In this document: piece by piece, positions 1 through 11,945 of the stretch
How positions within the stretch are numbered: the stretch's first letter is position 1
How the letters are laid out: the number at the start of each line of letters is the position of its first letter
Assembly (NCBI RefSeq): GCF_019320115.1
Contig: NC_089583.1
Coordinates: 83,097,928 to 83,161,927, forward strand
Reading direction: 5' to 3'
Origin: Miscanthus floridulus
Lineage: Eukaryota; Streptophyta; Magnoliopsida; Poales; Poaceae
Length of the DNA: 64,000 bases
Notes under the pieces: model-generated
Databases searched by the model: none
Seen by the model: the letters and a program-made list of their open reading frames with translations, nothing else
What the model was told of the DNA's origin: nothing
Translations under genes and position numbers: made by a program

Positions 1-830
1 GAGGTTGCGTCAGCGTTCTGCCGGGTGACCGGATGTTCCGGTCAGTTCTCCCCGCCACAAAGCCGTTAAGTTGTGACCGAACTCTGACCCGCGTCCAGTC
101 AGCACTGACCGGACGTGGCCGGTCACAAAAACTGATCTCTGGACCCTTGCTGATGTTGACCGGACGTTGGAGCCTAAATCCGGTTGCTTCGCTGTTCAGC
201 GTCCGGTCAGTAACCGGAACCTGACCAGCGTCCGGTCAGCACTGACTGGACGTGTCCAATCAGGATTCTCCCTCTCTAGAACCTTACTGGAGTTGACCGG
301 ACTCTGGCACCCAGCGTTCGGTCACAACTAGACGACTTCTTCTTGATCAAATAAACTGACCAGACTCTACTGCCAGCGTCTGGTCACAACCGGATCAGTG
401 TCCGGTCAACATTTGACCCTCCATTCACTTCCAACTCAAAATCATATGTGAATGAAGTTTGCCCTAATTGATCTTAGGGCTACTCCAGAGCTACCTAGTG
501 CTAGATTTGACAAGTGTGCACCACACCTAACCTACTAGACTCACCTAGGTCAAGCTACTAGTTTATACCCCCCTTAATAGTACGGCTAAAGGAAAAACAA
601 AGTCCTAAACTACTCTAAGTGTCTCTTCAATACCAAATGACACTTAGAACTGGTCCATCCTTAACCTTGTCGTCCATTCTTTGAAAACCGAAACGATTTC
701 CATTCTAGGGGCATGACAACCATGATTGCCCAATCAATTGTTATTACCATGATCTAACTTAATTACCTCTGCAAAACACATGTTAGTCATAGTAATCTTG
801 TATTGTCATTAATCACCGAAACCCAACTAG
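1..830 (-). repeat. Partial 3' LTR of element A
   Basis: Positions 1-830 align along their length with 17999-18851, in the same orientation. Both end at a shared CCCAACTAG, after which the sequences diverge into GGGCTTAG (interior of A) and CGTCTCCA (flanking element C). This marks the outer U3 end of the LTR on the minus strand. The right-hand copy has a short extra stretch near 18320-18340, around the CACTTTTCACTCAACG segment. The U5 side lies outside the window. The exact terminal dinucleotide is unclear, since no canonical TG is seen at the boundary. Confidence 0.85.
20..425 (-). promoter_or_regulatory. GACCGG/CCGGTC half-site array in U3 of A (3' LTR)
   Basis: Dense repeats of TGACCGGACG-like and CGTCCGGTCA-like 10-mers occur in both orientations, often as facing pairs separated by 5-40 bases. 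Many copies carry single C/T or G/A changes (TCCAGTCA, GACTGGAC, CCGATCA). In the full 5' LTR the matching block lies just upstream of the TATA box, so a promoter or enhancer role is inferred. Confidence 0.6.
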
Positions 831-3149
831 GGGCTTAGATGCTTTCAATCTCTTCCTTTTTGATGATTGATGACAATACACCTCGAGTATGTCAAAGAGA
901 TGATGTTTTCAATATGCTTGGTTCATATAAGTTTTTGACAATGAGAACAAGGAAGTTAGACAAGCCTACATGACCCAAGCCAACATGGTGTACTCAATAG
1001 ATATGAAATAAGCATGAGTACAAGAAATAAAGCTCATTTGAATCGGAGTAAAATGCGGAAGCAAACCAAACGAGCATAATAAAGTGACATGGTATATATA
1101 AAGATCAAAGTAGAGAGCACACATGTCACATATCACATAAATATCACACATATCACATAAATATCACAATCACATTTATGTAGTTCAATGCATGAAAGTA
1201 AACATGAATGCATAGTAATGTATCACACATGAAAACCAAACGTAATAAATAAGCTCCCCCTAGATATATCGCTCCCCCTAGATCTAATCATACTCGATCC
1301 CTCTCCCCCTTTGGCGTCAAGCACCAAAACCTAAGGGTTGGTCGATAGGGCTGGAGCAGATGAGTCGAGCGCTGAGGTGCGGTGAGCGATCTAAAACTAG
1401 GTAGCATCATCCTCTGATCCGACGCTCTGAGCTATCTGACCCTCTGTCGCTGGAACTGAAGCTAAAGTGGTCTAGGTCGGATCTGGGACTGGTGCAGCCT
1501 GTGACTCTGCAGGTACCACTGTAGCAGCTGGCTCTGATTATGCAATAAATGAAGGGAGCGTCTCTGTAGTCCCAGTGACTGGAGCAATGGTGGTAGGTAT
1601 AGGGACATGTAGCTCTGGTGATGTAGGCTACCCTATCAATTCACTAAGAGTAGCACCAAGGCTCCTGGAAACTGGGGTGTCTGTCACAAGCATTGAGGAG
1701 CTCTGAGCTGATGTGAAGCCCGTAACGATAGGTGTGAAGTGCGGGGCTATCACTGGTGAAGCAAACCACTAGGACACCTACTTTGTCGATGAAGTAAAAT
1801 GTGTAGCTAGTTGTCCCTGACTTTGAAGCCCACTGGGCTATAAAGCTAGAGTCACAGTAGTGGTAATAGGCTGGCCGAGCCGAGGTGTAAGCTGTGGCGG
1901 TGCAGACCCAATAATAGTAACGACATGCTGCATGAACCCAAGTAACTGCTGCTGGATAAAGAGCTGCTGCTGCATGGCATGTTGCTTTTGCTGTATGACC
2001 TGCTGCTATCGCTGGAACTCATCCTATCTGGCTTGAACCTGTGCAAGGGCAGCTGTGGTCTCCTGGGCCTAACGAGCCTGATCCTGCCTCATCCGCTCAA
2101 GAATAGCAAGAAAAGCGGGGTTTGTCTGTGGTGGCTGTGGTGGAGCAGAGCTAGAGCCGCCGGCCTCACTATCATGTCATCGAGGAGGCATGTGAGGGAT
2201 AGCCTGGTCGTCATCATCTGAACTATCACTAGGGTTGCTCTCGACCATACCCTCCTACTAAGCATCAAGTTGCTCCTCCTCTATCGCTATAACACCCCTG
2301 ATGATCTCATCTTGCTGGGCTACAGTCTCTGGCACCTCTAGGCGACGACGTGGCTGGCTAGGTGTCCTCGCTGCACTGTGATGGAGCATCTAGGTCATGT
2401 TATATGGTGGAAACTCTATAGTAGCTCCTGTGTACTTAGCCATAGTCTCTAGGGACTTCACTATAACTGTCTTGCGAATAAAAAATGTAATCCAGTGAGC
2501 ATAAGGCAGCTGACAATGGCCTCTGAACCCCTCTGCAAGAGTGTCCTCCATCTCTGATAGAATAATATCCCAAATATAAAAAAAAACTATCTGCTGGATC
2601 AGAGAGTTCACCAACCATAGCTGAATGCGAGTCAATCCCTCACGATAGCCCATCCTCAGGAGCAGGGTCCTCATGATAGCATCAAGCAGCCTCGCTATAG
2701 GAGTAAGATCTCTCGGTGTCCTGCTTGACCCCTTGCCAAAAGGCTCTGTGAAGCAGGGTCAGACCAAGTCTGTGGGAGGCACAAGACCACCGTGAGGGCG
2801 TCTAGGAGGCTCTGTCTGACCGTAGCACACCTCATGCAGGCGAATGGGTGCCTCTAGAATCCTAAGGATCTCTCTAACCCTAAAGCTCATCAGTCTATAG
2901 TCATGGCCTCTGAATGCAAAGTGAATGAATCTGTGGCCTGGGACAATTCAAAGAGTAGTGTAGAACTCATGGACCCATGATGGAACATATCTGCCAGTTC
3001 GTCCAAGTAAGTCTGTCAGCCCTGGTAGATAGGATATGTGAGGGCGGATCTGCTCTCCTACTGCTGCAATAACTGACTCAATAGAGCAAACCCTCTGAGA
3101 TCTGAATGCAACCTCACCGTTAACATATGCATTATAGAAATCCTCCTAC
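831..3149 (-). pseudogene. 3' region of A: polypurine tract and distal part of the third ORF
   Basis: On the minus strand this is the part of A between nested element B and the 3' LTR. It begins with a coding-like stretch. One open segment (2390-2674) reads as an alpha-helical, aromatic-rich protein with GYREGLTRIQLWLVNSLI and LPYAHWITFF; other segments (to about 1850) are glutamine/serine-rich with several stops and frame changes. It ends in an AT-rich untranslated tract with CTCCCCCT motifs (1255-1320) and a purine-rich stretch (about 831-860) that serves as the polypurine tract before the LTR. The reading continues, across B, from the ORF start at 10246. I do not recognise a domain. SIRE-type elements often carry an extra ORF here, sometimes called env-like, but nothing visible proves an envelope function. 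Confidence 0.6.
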
Positions 3150-4228
3150 AGTGGTGTAGGGTCGAGATGGTGGACTAAAGGGGGGTGAATAGTCCTTTCT
3201 AAAAAAACGCGTTGGCTAACCGAAACAAGTGCGGAATTAAAACTATCGGTCTAGCTAAGACTACACCCCTCTATTTATGTTCTCTAGCACCTTCCAAAGA
3301 TACTAATTAAGCAACAAAGATGCCGGCTAGCTAGAGCTTACCTAACCAATTCTAGAAGCAAGGTCACACAAACCTATGCCACTAGTACTTCAAGCAACAA
3401 GAGAGCTCCTACACAAGCTAGTAAGCAAAAGCACAAAGCCACCTAAGCTCACTAGCAATGCTCAATAACAAGGCAACCAATGCCAAATTAGAGAGCGCAA
3501 TTACTTAGCTATACAAACTAAGTAATGTGACTAACAAGGTTACACAAATCAAATTAGCCACGCAAGGGAGCTACTTCTATGCTACACAAGCAAGAAGGTA
3601 ACTAGTAAGCTACACAAGCTAACTAATTACAAGAGCAACTATACAAGCACAATGTATATGAAATATAAATATAAGCTTGTGAAAGGGGATTGCAAACCAA
3701 CGGAAAGAACAAGTTGACACAGTGATTTTTCTCTCGAGGTTCACGTGCTTGCCAACACGCTAGTCCTCGTTGTGTCGACCGCTCGCTTGGTGGTTCGCCG
3801 GCTAATTGGCATCACCCGCTAAGCCCGCATGTCGGGCACCGCAAGAACCTACCCCGAAAGTGAGGGTAGCTCAATGACACGCTCAACTAGAGTTTCTCTT
3901 TGCGGCTCCCGCGGGGCGAGCACAATGCCCCTCACAAAAGCTCTTCTCTGGAGCATCGCACAAGCTTCTTGCGGGCTTCGACGGAGACCACCACCAAGCC
4001 ATCTAGGAGGTGGCAACCTCCAAGAGTAACAAGCACCACCGGCTTGCAACTCGATCACCTAGTGCCACTCGATGCAACCTCACGATGCAATCGCACTAGA
4101 ATTGCTCTCTCACATAATCAGATGATCACTATCAAGCATATGTGAGATAGAGGGCTCCCAAGCACTCACAAGCATGGACACAAAGTCCCCCAAGGTGCTT
4201 AGCTCCAGCCATGGCCGAGACCACCTTT

Positions 4229-4236
4229 TATTTATA
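4229..4236 (-). promoter_or_regulatory. TATA box of B LTR
   Basis: Minus-strand TATAAATA, about 50 bases downstream of a GACCGG array, in the same relative place as the TATA boxes of the A and D LTRs. Confidence 0.6.
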
Positions 4237-4274
4237 GCCCCATGGGCTAAACTAGCCGTTACCCCTTCACTAGG

Positions 4275-4715
4275 CGTTTTTCGGGTTGACCGGACGCGCC
4301 GGTCAAATCGACCGAACGCTGGACCTCAGTGTCCGGTCAATGGATGCTCACCATGTGTCGCCTCCGTTCAACTTCAGTCACTTGATCTCAACGGTCAAGT
4401 GATGACCGGACGTAGCTGCTCAAACTGACCGGACGCAACAACCCCAGCGTCCGGTCGTTTCCAGAAAGGTATCAGTCGTGACCGGACGTGTCTGGTCGGT
4501 CACGATCGGACGCAGCGTCGGCGTCCGGTTCTTCTCCAACTTTTCTATGTCGCCTATGTCACCATACGTCAGCCAGACTGGACGCATCCTGTCAGCGTCT
4601 GATCACTTCTAGCACCAGCGTCCGGTCGAAGACCGATGCCTACACGCTCTCTGCAGCCACTGATCGGACACAGGACCCCAGCGTCTGGTCACCACATGAC
4701 CAACGTCCGGTCCAC
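4275..4715 (-). promoter_or_regulatory. GACCGG/CCGGTC half-site array in B 3' LTR
   Basis: Repeated TGACCGGACG and CGTCCGGTCA half-sites with point variants, immediately upstream (minus sense) of the TATA box. The B 5' LTR keeps a shortened version at 8440-8745. Confidence 0.6.
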
Positions 4716-4752
4716 TCTATGAGACCCTATCCTTTCTATATAGGGCACCGGT

Positions 4753-4840
4753 GGAGTTCGAACCCTTTGCCGATGGAGTTCGAACCCTTTGCCGATGGAG
4801 TTCGAACCCTTTGCCAATGGAGTTCGAACCCTTTGCCTCC
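4753..4840. repeat. 22-bp tandem repeat, four copies
   Basis: The unit beginning GGAGTTCGAACCCTTTGCC starts at 4753, 4775, 4797 and 4819, a strict 22-base period. The other LTR of the same element has only one copy (near 8780), so the array expanded or contracted after the two LTRs separated, or the LTRs were not identical at insertion. Confidence 0.9.
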
Positions 4841-5638
4841 GTTCCTTCGCCGAATTGATCCACATCAACTCCAACTTCATATCCTTTGTAAATGTGCAAA
4901 CACCACCAAGTGTACACCACCATGTGTATGTGTGTTAGCATTTTCACAATCATTTTCCAAAGGATTAGCCACTCAACTTGCCACGCCACTCAATCCTAGT
5001 GACGATGCAAAGTTAGATCACTCGAGTGGTACTTAGATGACCGATATGCAAACAAGTTTGCCCCTCTTGATAGTATGGCCATCTATCCTAAACCCGGTCA
5101 TCAACTTCTCTACACAACTATGACCGGTGAAATGAAATGCCCTATGTTATACCTTTGCCTTGAGCATTCCATTCCATCTCCTGTAATGTCTATGCAACAT
5201 ATGCACCAACATGATCAACAATGATATGATCCACTTCATATCATCACGTGATCATATTTATTCATTGATCTTGACTTCACTTGCTTTTCATCGTTGCCTT
5301 CGTCTATCGGCGCCAAGTCTTGCTCAAGCTTCACCGCCACACGGTCCATCGCTCCAAAGCCTTCGACTTGCCCTTTACGCATGCAACCGGTCCATCAAGC
5401 CAAGTCTTGTCTTGATCTTCTCCACCTTGATCACATGACTCAATGTTATGTCTCATGTGCAATGAGCTCCTTCATCATCACATGTGTGAGTTTTGCAACA
5501 TCTCCAAGCCATTTTCACCTTCATTGCATATGTTGCTCACACATATGTACCTGTGGACTAATCACCTGTGTATCTCATATAAACATAATTAGTCCACCTA
5601 GGTTGTCACTCAATTACCAAAACCACACAAGAACCTTT

Positions 5639-8224
5639 TAATCTCTCCCTTTTTGGTAATTGATGACAACTCTACAAAGATAAGGAAATTAAGCTCTTTT
5701 GGATTCATGTTGTTTGCCCAAGCAATTTTACCATATGAAAATGATTTTGGACAAGTACCACAAACCCGAGATGGTAGTATTAGCTCCCCCAACATATGTG
5801 CTAGAGTGTTTGATTTGAAGCTCGCACATATGTATAGATTAAAATTGTGGGAGATTAATTACTACTAAATGATGCTAAGGTATATAGAATAAACCTTTGA
5901 AGCGTGTACCAATCGGAGTTGCACCTTTAAGTTCATCCTTAGCACCATGGTTAGCTAGATATCACTTGGAAATAAAAGTACTAGATACCTTGTGAGATCA
6001 ATATTAAAAGCAAGGTACTAGCATTACTTGAAAAGCATATCAAGTGTCTAGCTATCATCCTATGCATGCTAGTTATCAAATCATCGTTCAAGTTCTACAA
6101 CTAGCATACACCATACAAGCATGCGTATTGAATTTGAAAGCTTATGCAATGCAAGCAAGCACATGAATATGCACATATCAAATGCAATCAATCAAAGTTC
6201 ATGAGCTTGCTCCCCCTACTTGTGTGCTTCTCTTGTCTAAGAATTTTGATCCATCTCTTTTCTTCAATGTTGCTCCCTTTTTGTCTATGTCCATATCCAA
6301 CCTCTACTTTGAGCTTTTATATCTTATCTCTCCCCGTTGTACAATCTCAATCTCAAAGCTTTCATATCTTTGTACAATCTCTCCCCCTTTGTCATCAATT
6401 TCCATAAAAAAATATGCTTCTCATTGATGCAAAGGTACGCATTTGGGGTAGATGGTTGAGGCTTGAATCTTGTATTTTTTATGGATATCACTTGATTGTT
6501 GGAATGACACCATTTGTAAATACCACTTGTAACTTGTACCACTTGTATCTTGTGTAGGACTTCTTGAGATACCACACATAAGATTTTTGATCTTGAGATC
6601 AATTTGTGGGACACCTCCCCCTATGTGATAGCATGGGTCATCTATTTGATACACTTGAGCTCTTATAGATGAGAGATGTATTCTTCGTTTGATGATCACT
6701 TAAAGTTGAGGATCACTTGTAGAACTATCGTCTTGCATAATTGATATTATGTGTAGATGTGATATCACTTGAAAGAATCTTCTAGTATGGACCCACTTGT
6801 TGGATTTATCAATAAAAATCATTTCTTGAACATTTGCTATGTTTATGAGTACCACTTATAGGATATTACTTGTGAGTTGATCTAGACATCACTTGTGAAT
6901 TCTTGATGAAATACTTGAGTCTAGATACCATTTAAAACAAACAAACTAGATATCTATTTGCATTGTTGTCTTGTGCTTGTACTCTTATCACTACCATGAG
7001 CTTCTATGGTTAACTTGAACTAAATTGATTTACCTAAGCTTTCAAGTCCGATTTGAACCAATGACAAGCTTCTTCACACCTCTTGCAAGGGTTATCTTGC
7101 CAATGTTGTACTTGTCACTTGTTAGCAATCTAAATTAAGTCAATTAATTAGGTTCACTAGCTCATGAACAAATTCATATACTAACCACTAGATCAAGTAA
7201 TAATTCAAGCAAGTGGTAGGTTATGAATTTAAATATTTCATTTGTTATGCATGATCCTATGGAGCATGTACTATATGCACTAACTGCATACTAGTAAGGG
7301 ATGAAATGATCATGCACATTACAATGATACCGTCGCTATGTTAGAGTAGAGGATAGTCACATAGATTCCAATTTATTACTCCAATAGCAATGTGAAGTCC
7401 AATTATAAGCATGGTGAAGACCAATAGATACCATGTTGAATTTCATTCTTTAGCCATATGAAATGAATACCACTTATGATCAAGTGCACTTTCTTGTTGT
7501 GGTTGGCTTGCTTCATCTTTTTATCTTTACTTGCATGAGAGCATCAATTTGAGAATACCACTTGAAATATCATGACTAGCTCTCTTTTGGATGTTGCTTG
7601 CTTTTCTTGGTCAATCCTTTTATTTGCTTCAACTAAGCATCTCAAATATTCCTCGGATCACCACTTCCATGTTAGTCTTCTAAGTACCACACTTAGTTCA
7701 CCTACACATAGGCGGCAAGCCTCTACACTAGGGAGAAGTGACCTCTCTCTAAGAACCATCCTTGACACTCACATAAAATAACTTGATTGATTGATCCAAG
7801 TGATGGACTTAACTTGATGAGTAACCTTGATTCCTTCTTTAAGTTCTTTTCTTTCTACCAAATGATCTCCAATCATATCTAGAACTTAAATTTCATCTTC
7901 AACTTGAGTTTGATCTTCATCTTCATCTTGAGTACCAAAAGTGTGCAAAGTACACTCCACAATCAAATAACCTTGTACTCTTTTCTTGTCATGCTTCTAG
8001 ATCTTCTCAAAACCAAACTTATATGCCTCAATTACTTATAAACATATTTCCAATTTGAGGACCTTTTAATCAAAGTGACTATAGATCAATCCAATATTTG
8101 TCACTTTTCTAGCAGATTCTTGGTTAGCTCATGATCATCCAACTAGCAAGCTTCAACTCAATTATTTACAAGTCATCAAATATATCCAATGAATTACCAA
8201 CAACTTGAATTATAGCACTTGTAT
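5639..8224 (-). other. Non-coding interior of element B
   Basis: AT-rich sequence with no credible ORF. It has recurring CTCCCCCT/CTCCCCCTTT blocks (5781, 6210, 6382, 6616) and many short variants of TACCACTTGT-like phrases, suggesting amplified short repeats. It resembles the long 3' untranslated region before the polypurine tract in SIRE-like elements. It joins LTR sequence abruptly at about 8225, where GTAAGCTACATAAGCTAAC begins matching the LTR near 3610. Confidence 0.6.
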
Positions 8225-9599
8225 GTTGATAGCACTTGTAAGCTACATAAGCTAACTAATTACAAGAGCAAATATATAAGCACAATGTATATGAAATATA
8301 AATATAAGCTTGTGAAAGGGGATTGCAAACCAACGGAAAGAACAAGGTTGACATGGTGATTTTTCTCCCGAGGTTCACGTGCTTGCCAACACGCTAGTCC
8401 CCGTTGTGTCGACCGCTCACTTGGTAAGGTACCAGACGTAGCTGCTCAAACTGACCGGACGCAGCAACCCCAGCGTCCGGTCATTTCTAGTAAGGTACCA
8501 GTCGTGACCGGATGCGTCCGGTCGGTCACGATCGGACGCAGCGTCGGCATCCAATCCTTCTCCAACTTTTCTGTGTCGCCTACGTCACCATACGTCAGCC
8601 TGGTCGGACGCACCCTGTCAGCGTCCGGTCACTTCCAACGCCAGCGTCCAGTCGAAGACCGACGCCTGCACGCTCTCTGTAGCCACTGACCGGACGCAGG
8701 ACCCCAGCGTCCAGTCACCACATGACCAGCATCCGGTCCACTCTGTGAGACCCTATCCGTTCTGTATAGGGCGTCGGTAGAGTTCGAACCCTTTGCCTCC
8801 GTTCCTTCGCTGAGTTGATCCACATCAACTTCAACTTCATCTCCTTTGTAAATGTGCCAACACCACCAAGTGTACACCACCATGTGTATGTGTGTTAGCA
8901 TTTTCACAATCATTTTCCAAAGGATTAGCCACTCAACTTGCCACGCCACTCAATCCTAGCGACGATGCAAAGTTAGATCACTCGAGTAACACTTAGATGA
9001 CCGATACGTAAACAAGTTTGTCCCTCTTGATAGTACGTCCATCTATCCTAAACCCAGTCATCAACTTCTCTACACACCTATGACCGGTGAAATAAAATGC
9101 CTTAGGTTATACCTTTGCCTTGCGCATTCCATTCCATCTCCTCCAATGTCGATGCAACACATGCACCAACATGATCAACAATGATATGATCCACTTCATA
9201 TCATCATGTGATCATATTGGTTCATTGATCTTGACTTCACTTGCTTTTCACCGTTGCCTTCGTCCATTGGCGCCAAGTCTTGTTCAAGCTTCACCGCCAC
9301 GTGGTCCATCGCTCCAAAGCCTCTGACTTGCCCTTCACGCTTGCAACCAGTCCATCAAGCCAAGTCTTGTCTTAATCTTCTCCACCTTGATCACATGACT
9401 CAATGTTATGTCTCATGTGCAATGAGCTCCTTCATCATCACATGTATGAGCTTTGCAACATCTCCAAGCCATTTTCACCTTCATTGCATATGTTGCTCAC
9501 ACATATTACCTATGGACTAATCACATGTGTATCTCACATAAACACAATTAGTCCACCTAGGTTGTCACTCAATTACCAAAACCACACAAGAACCTTTCA
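8225..9599 (-). repeat. Truncated 5' LTR of element B
   Basis: Matches the left LTR from about 3608 to 5638 but lacks its U5 end, so PBS and leader are gone. A second gap lies at about 8426: GACCGCTCACTTGGT (matching about 3790) is joined, after a short AAGGTACCA filler, to GTAGCTGCTC (matching about 4410), removing roughly 600 bases that include the TATA box. The outer end CCTTTCA at 9593-9599 is intact and abuts the AGTGG target duplication. Confidence 0.8.
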
Positions 9600-9604
9600 A
9601 GTGG

Positions 9605-10246
9605 TGTATAGAATCCCTCTGAAGCACGCTAATCCCTCCTCGGTGGGAACCAGCCCTCAAACTGCACAAACGTGAGCTACTGCACCTGCTTGGCTGTGGC
9701 TGCCCTCAAGTCTAGGTGAGTCACGGGAGGCGGACGAGAACCCCTCCGTTGTGTCTCTAGCCTCGGTGTCACCTGAGCATGAGTACGACTAGAGCGTCAT
9801 AACTGTGGCCAAGGTGCCTGCTCTATCTCCTTGGCCTCCTCTGCCTCCTAAGTCTGCTCTATCTGCTGGGTGCCCTCTGACTGCTCTACTAGTTGTGTCT
9901 ACTGCTGTGGCTCCCCTTGAGGCTGACTCTCCTCTAAAGCGACCTGTTGTCCTTCAAGCATGACAGTTCCAGCTAGACTACCATGACAATGCTCAACTTG
10001 CTCGACGGTGGCCCTCTGAGCTGGTGAAAGCTGGTCTACAATGTGAACACCACTCCAAGCTCCACCACTCTTTGCATGCTCTACGACGGCTGGAACTGCT
10101 GCTGCTCTCTCAGTATCAGCATCTGCAAACTTGTGCTTCTTTGTCGTAAACTTCTTTGCCTTGCCTTTCTCCTCAGCAGGCATGCGAGGCGGAGGCCTCG
10201 GATCCTCATCACCTGGACCACCTCCGGCGTTTTTGACACGTGTCAT
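9605..10246 (-). pseudogene. Proximal part of the third ORF of element A
   Basis: The minus-strand ATG at 10246 opens a frame beginning MTRVKNAGGGPGDEDP. It is lysine-rich at about residues 25-40 (KGKAKKFTTKKHKF, nuclear-signal-like), then acidic and glutamine-rich, with the first stop near 9899. The frame extends upstream to 10294, but the start at 10246 is preferred because it follows a leader-like sequence with no further in-frame support. Past the first stop, coding-like sequence continues to the AGTGG duplication, where B interrupts it. The remainder is at 831-3149. No known domain is recognised. The position after RNase H and before the 3' LTR fits the extra ORF of SIRE-type elements. 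Confidence 0.55.
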
Positions 10247-10920
10247 TGTTGGAGCTAAAAAGAACAACTGCCACTGGCAAGAATCAACTACCAACTGTCA
10301 CTTCTGAGGCTTGGCCTTGATCCATACTCGCGGGCTTGGCCCCAAGTTATCTGACAACTGCCAAAGTGACCTCAACAACACCAACTCGCTGCACGAAGGA
10401 ATAGATTGGATATATGAATAATTTCAATATACATCTAGAGACACGAAACCCTAAGAAGCAAGCAATAGGTACGAAATTAGAGGTGATGGCTTGCTACCCG
10501 ACGAACCGGCGAACCGAAGAGCAGAGGAATTAATCGCAGGGAACCATGGGGAATCACCTAGGGTTAGGGTTCGATGCAGGGTGGTGTGGCGGGCGAGCAA
10601 TGCGATGAAGGGGCACGACGATGGATGCGCTAGTGATGGTAGCTAGGGTTTCGACGTGGATCACGACGACGGTGGCACTATTGGCGTTGGCAGGCGGCAT
10701 GGGTAGGCGACGTGGGCACGAGAGCAAGCAGCGGCATGGGCACGAGAGCTTGCGGCGTCGTGGGAGCAGCGCGAGCGTGGCGGAGCAAAGCTGCGCGGCC
10801 TAGGGCACTGGCGTGAGGTGGCGTAGGAGGCGACGCGAGCACGGGCACAGGAGCGCAGCGATGAGGATGAGCGGCGGCGAAGTCGGCACGATGGATGCGG
10901 GCTTAGGTCAAAGTCACGGC
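10247..10920 (-). promoter_or_regulatory. Leader-like sequence before the third ORF of A
   Basis: On the minus strand this looks like a host-gene 5' untranslated region. A GC-rich block (10920-10560) is followed by a short CCCTAACCCTAG telo-box-like motif with a possible GT donor after it (near 10557) and an AT-rich stretch ending in TTCGTGCAG (near 10398), a plausible acceptor. The ATG at 10246 follows. An intron is inferred only from these signals. Confidence 0.35.
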
Positions 10921-10924
10921 ATGG

Positions 10925-10930
10925 TTATAT
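10925..10930 (-). promoter_or_regulatory. TATA-like site for an internal promoter in A
   Basis: Minus-strand CCATATAACC about 60 bases downstream of an internal GACCGG array. This arrangement parallels the LTR promoters of A, B and D. Confidence 0.35.
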
Positions 10931-10984
10931 GGTGGCCCCCCGTGTTGGATTAGGAAAGGAAACAAGAAGAGACCAGGATCCTCA

Positions 10985-11290
10985 CGACTTCTACTGACTA
11001 GACGCTCTGGTGGCAACGACCGGACGCTGCCACCCAGAATCCGATCGACAACAGAGAGGTCCAAAACCTCCCAAGTCACGACCGGACGCGTCCGACCACC
11101 ACTGACCGAACGTAGCTAGAGTCCAATCGATCCTGTCTTCATATTCTTTGCTTGATCAGACGCAGGATCACCAACTGACCGGACACAGGAAAGGTACTGT
11201 TTCAGCGTTCGGTCACTCTTGTGCAGCAATGGTTCACCTCGTGTGAACTGACCGGATGCAGGGAGCAGAGTCCGATCGCCCTTTTTCAGC
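10985..11290 (-). promoter_or_regulatory. Internal GACCGG/CCGGTC array of element A
   Basis: Repeats such as GACCGGACGCTG, GACCGGACGCGTCCG and CTGACCGGACACAGG lie well outside any LTR, between RNase H and the third ORF. Together with the TATA-like site and GC-rich leader this suggests an internal transcription start for the third ORF. Confidence 0.5.
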
Positions 11291-11940
11291 AAATCTTCAA
11301 TGTTCCTTCGCGCTGCCTATTCCCAATCAAGTCTCAACTTCAATAAGACCCAAATAAACATCAATTGGGACTTATGTGACCCTCAAGTTTTTTTAAAATA
11401 TTTTGCCTTAGGCTATACTTCTTTTTAAGAAAATAGACAATAAAAGGGTAATTGAAGAGAAACGACAAAACAACATACATGCATATGCAATGCATGACTT
11501 GAAAGTAATTCTAGTTGCTTGTCAAGTTTGATCCAAGGTTAAGCTTCTTCACATGCTTTTCGGCAGTTATCTTAATCATGTTAGACAAACCCTAAATGCA
11601 TTACCAAGAAGTAAACATGTTGTATATTACAATGCAATGCAAGGGACAACACAAGCTCATTTTTAGTGAAGTTACTAAAATCAAGAACATTGAGCTCATT
11701 CCTCAATCGACAAAATATAGCATCATCTAGCGGTTTAGTGAAGATACCCACCAATTGATTCTCGGTCCTTACACCTTCTAGTGAAATATCATTTTTAACA
11801 TGATCTTTAAGAAAGTGATAACAAATATCTATATGCTTGGTGCGAGAGTGTTAAACCAGATTATTAGCAAGCTTTACCGTACTCTCATTGTCACACAAAA
11901 GAGGTACATTTTCTAGAACTACGCTATAGTCTAGCAAAGT
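11291..11940 (-). other. Non-coding spacer after A RNase H
   Basis: AT-rich minus-strand sequence between the end of the pol reading and the internal array. Around 11690-11940 it still resembles decayed RNase H C-terminal coding sequence with several stops. Nothing else is recognised. Confidence 0.4.
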
Positions 11941-11945
11941 TTGCT

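Larger units (their letters stand above)
3155..5638 (-). repeat. Full-length 3' LTR of element B
   Basis: About 2.48 kb. The minus-strand 5' end (near 5638) is TAAAAGG where the intact family has TGAAAGG, so its terminal dinucleotide is mutated. It is preceded by a purine tract, AAAAAGGGAGAGAT, that fits a polypurine tract. It contains a TATA box at 4229-4236, a GACCGG array upstream of it and a 22-bp tandem repeat. It matches solo LTR D in its ends and much of its body. Confidence 0.85.
3155..9599 (-). mobile_element. Copia element B, LTR-LTR deletion derivative with no coding region, TSD AGTGG
   Basis: It is bounded by AGTGG at 3150-3154 and 9600-9604, a perfect 5-bp target duplication. 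Read on the minus strand it starts TGAAAGG at 9599 and ends CCCTACA at 3155, the TG...CA ends of an LTR element. The left LTR is full length (3155-5638). The right LTR is cut at about 8225 and also has an internal deletion. Between them is only about 2.6 kb of AT-rich sequence with no gag or pol similarity. A deletion from within the 5' LTR through PBS, gag and pol into the 3' untranslated region explains this. It sits in the third ORF of element A and is in the same orientation. Its LTR is the same family as solo LTR D at 44637. Confidence 0.88.

Noticed and set aside
20..425. Regularly repeated half-sites considered as a CRISPR-like array
   Set aside because: Spacing is irregular, both orientations occur, units are about 10 bp and the context is a plant LTR.
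831..3149. Envelope gene in element A
   Set aside because: The extra ORF is in the place where SIRE-type elements may have an env-like gene, but no signal peptide or membrane segment is visible, so no envelope call is made.
10550..10575. TAGGGTTAGGGTT looked telomeric
   Set aside because: Only two units. It is a telo-box-like leader motif, not a telomere array.
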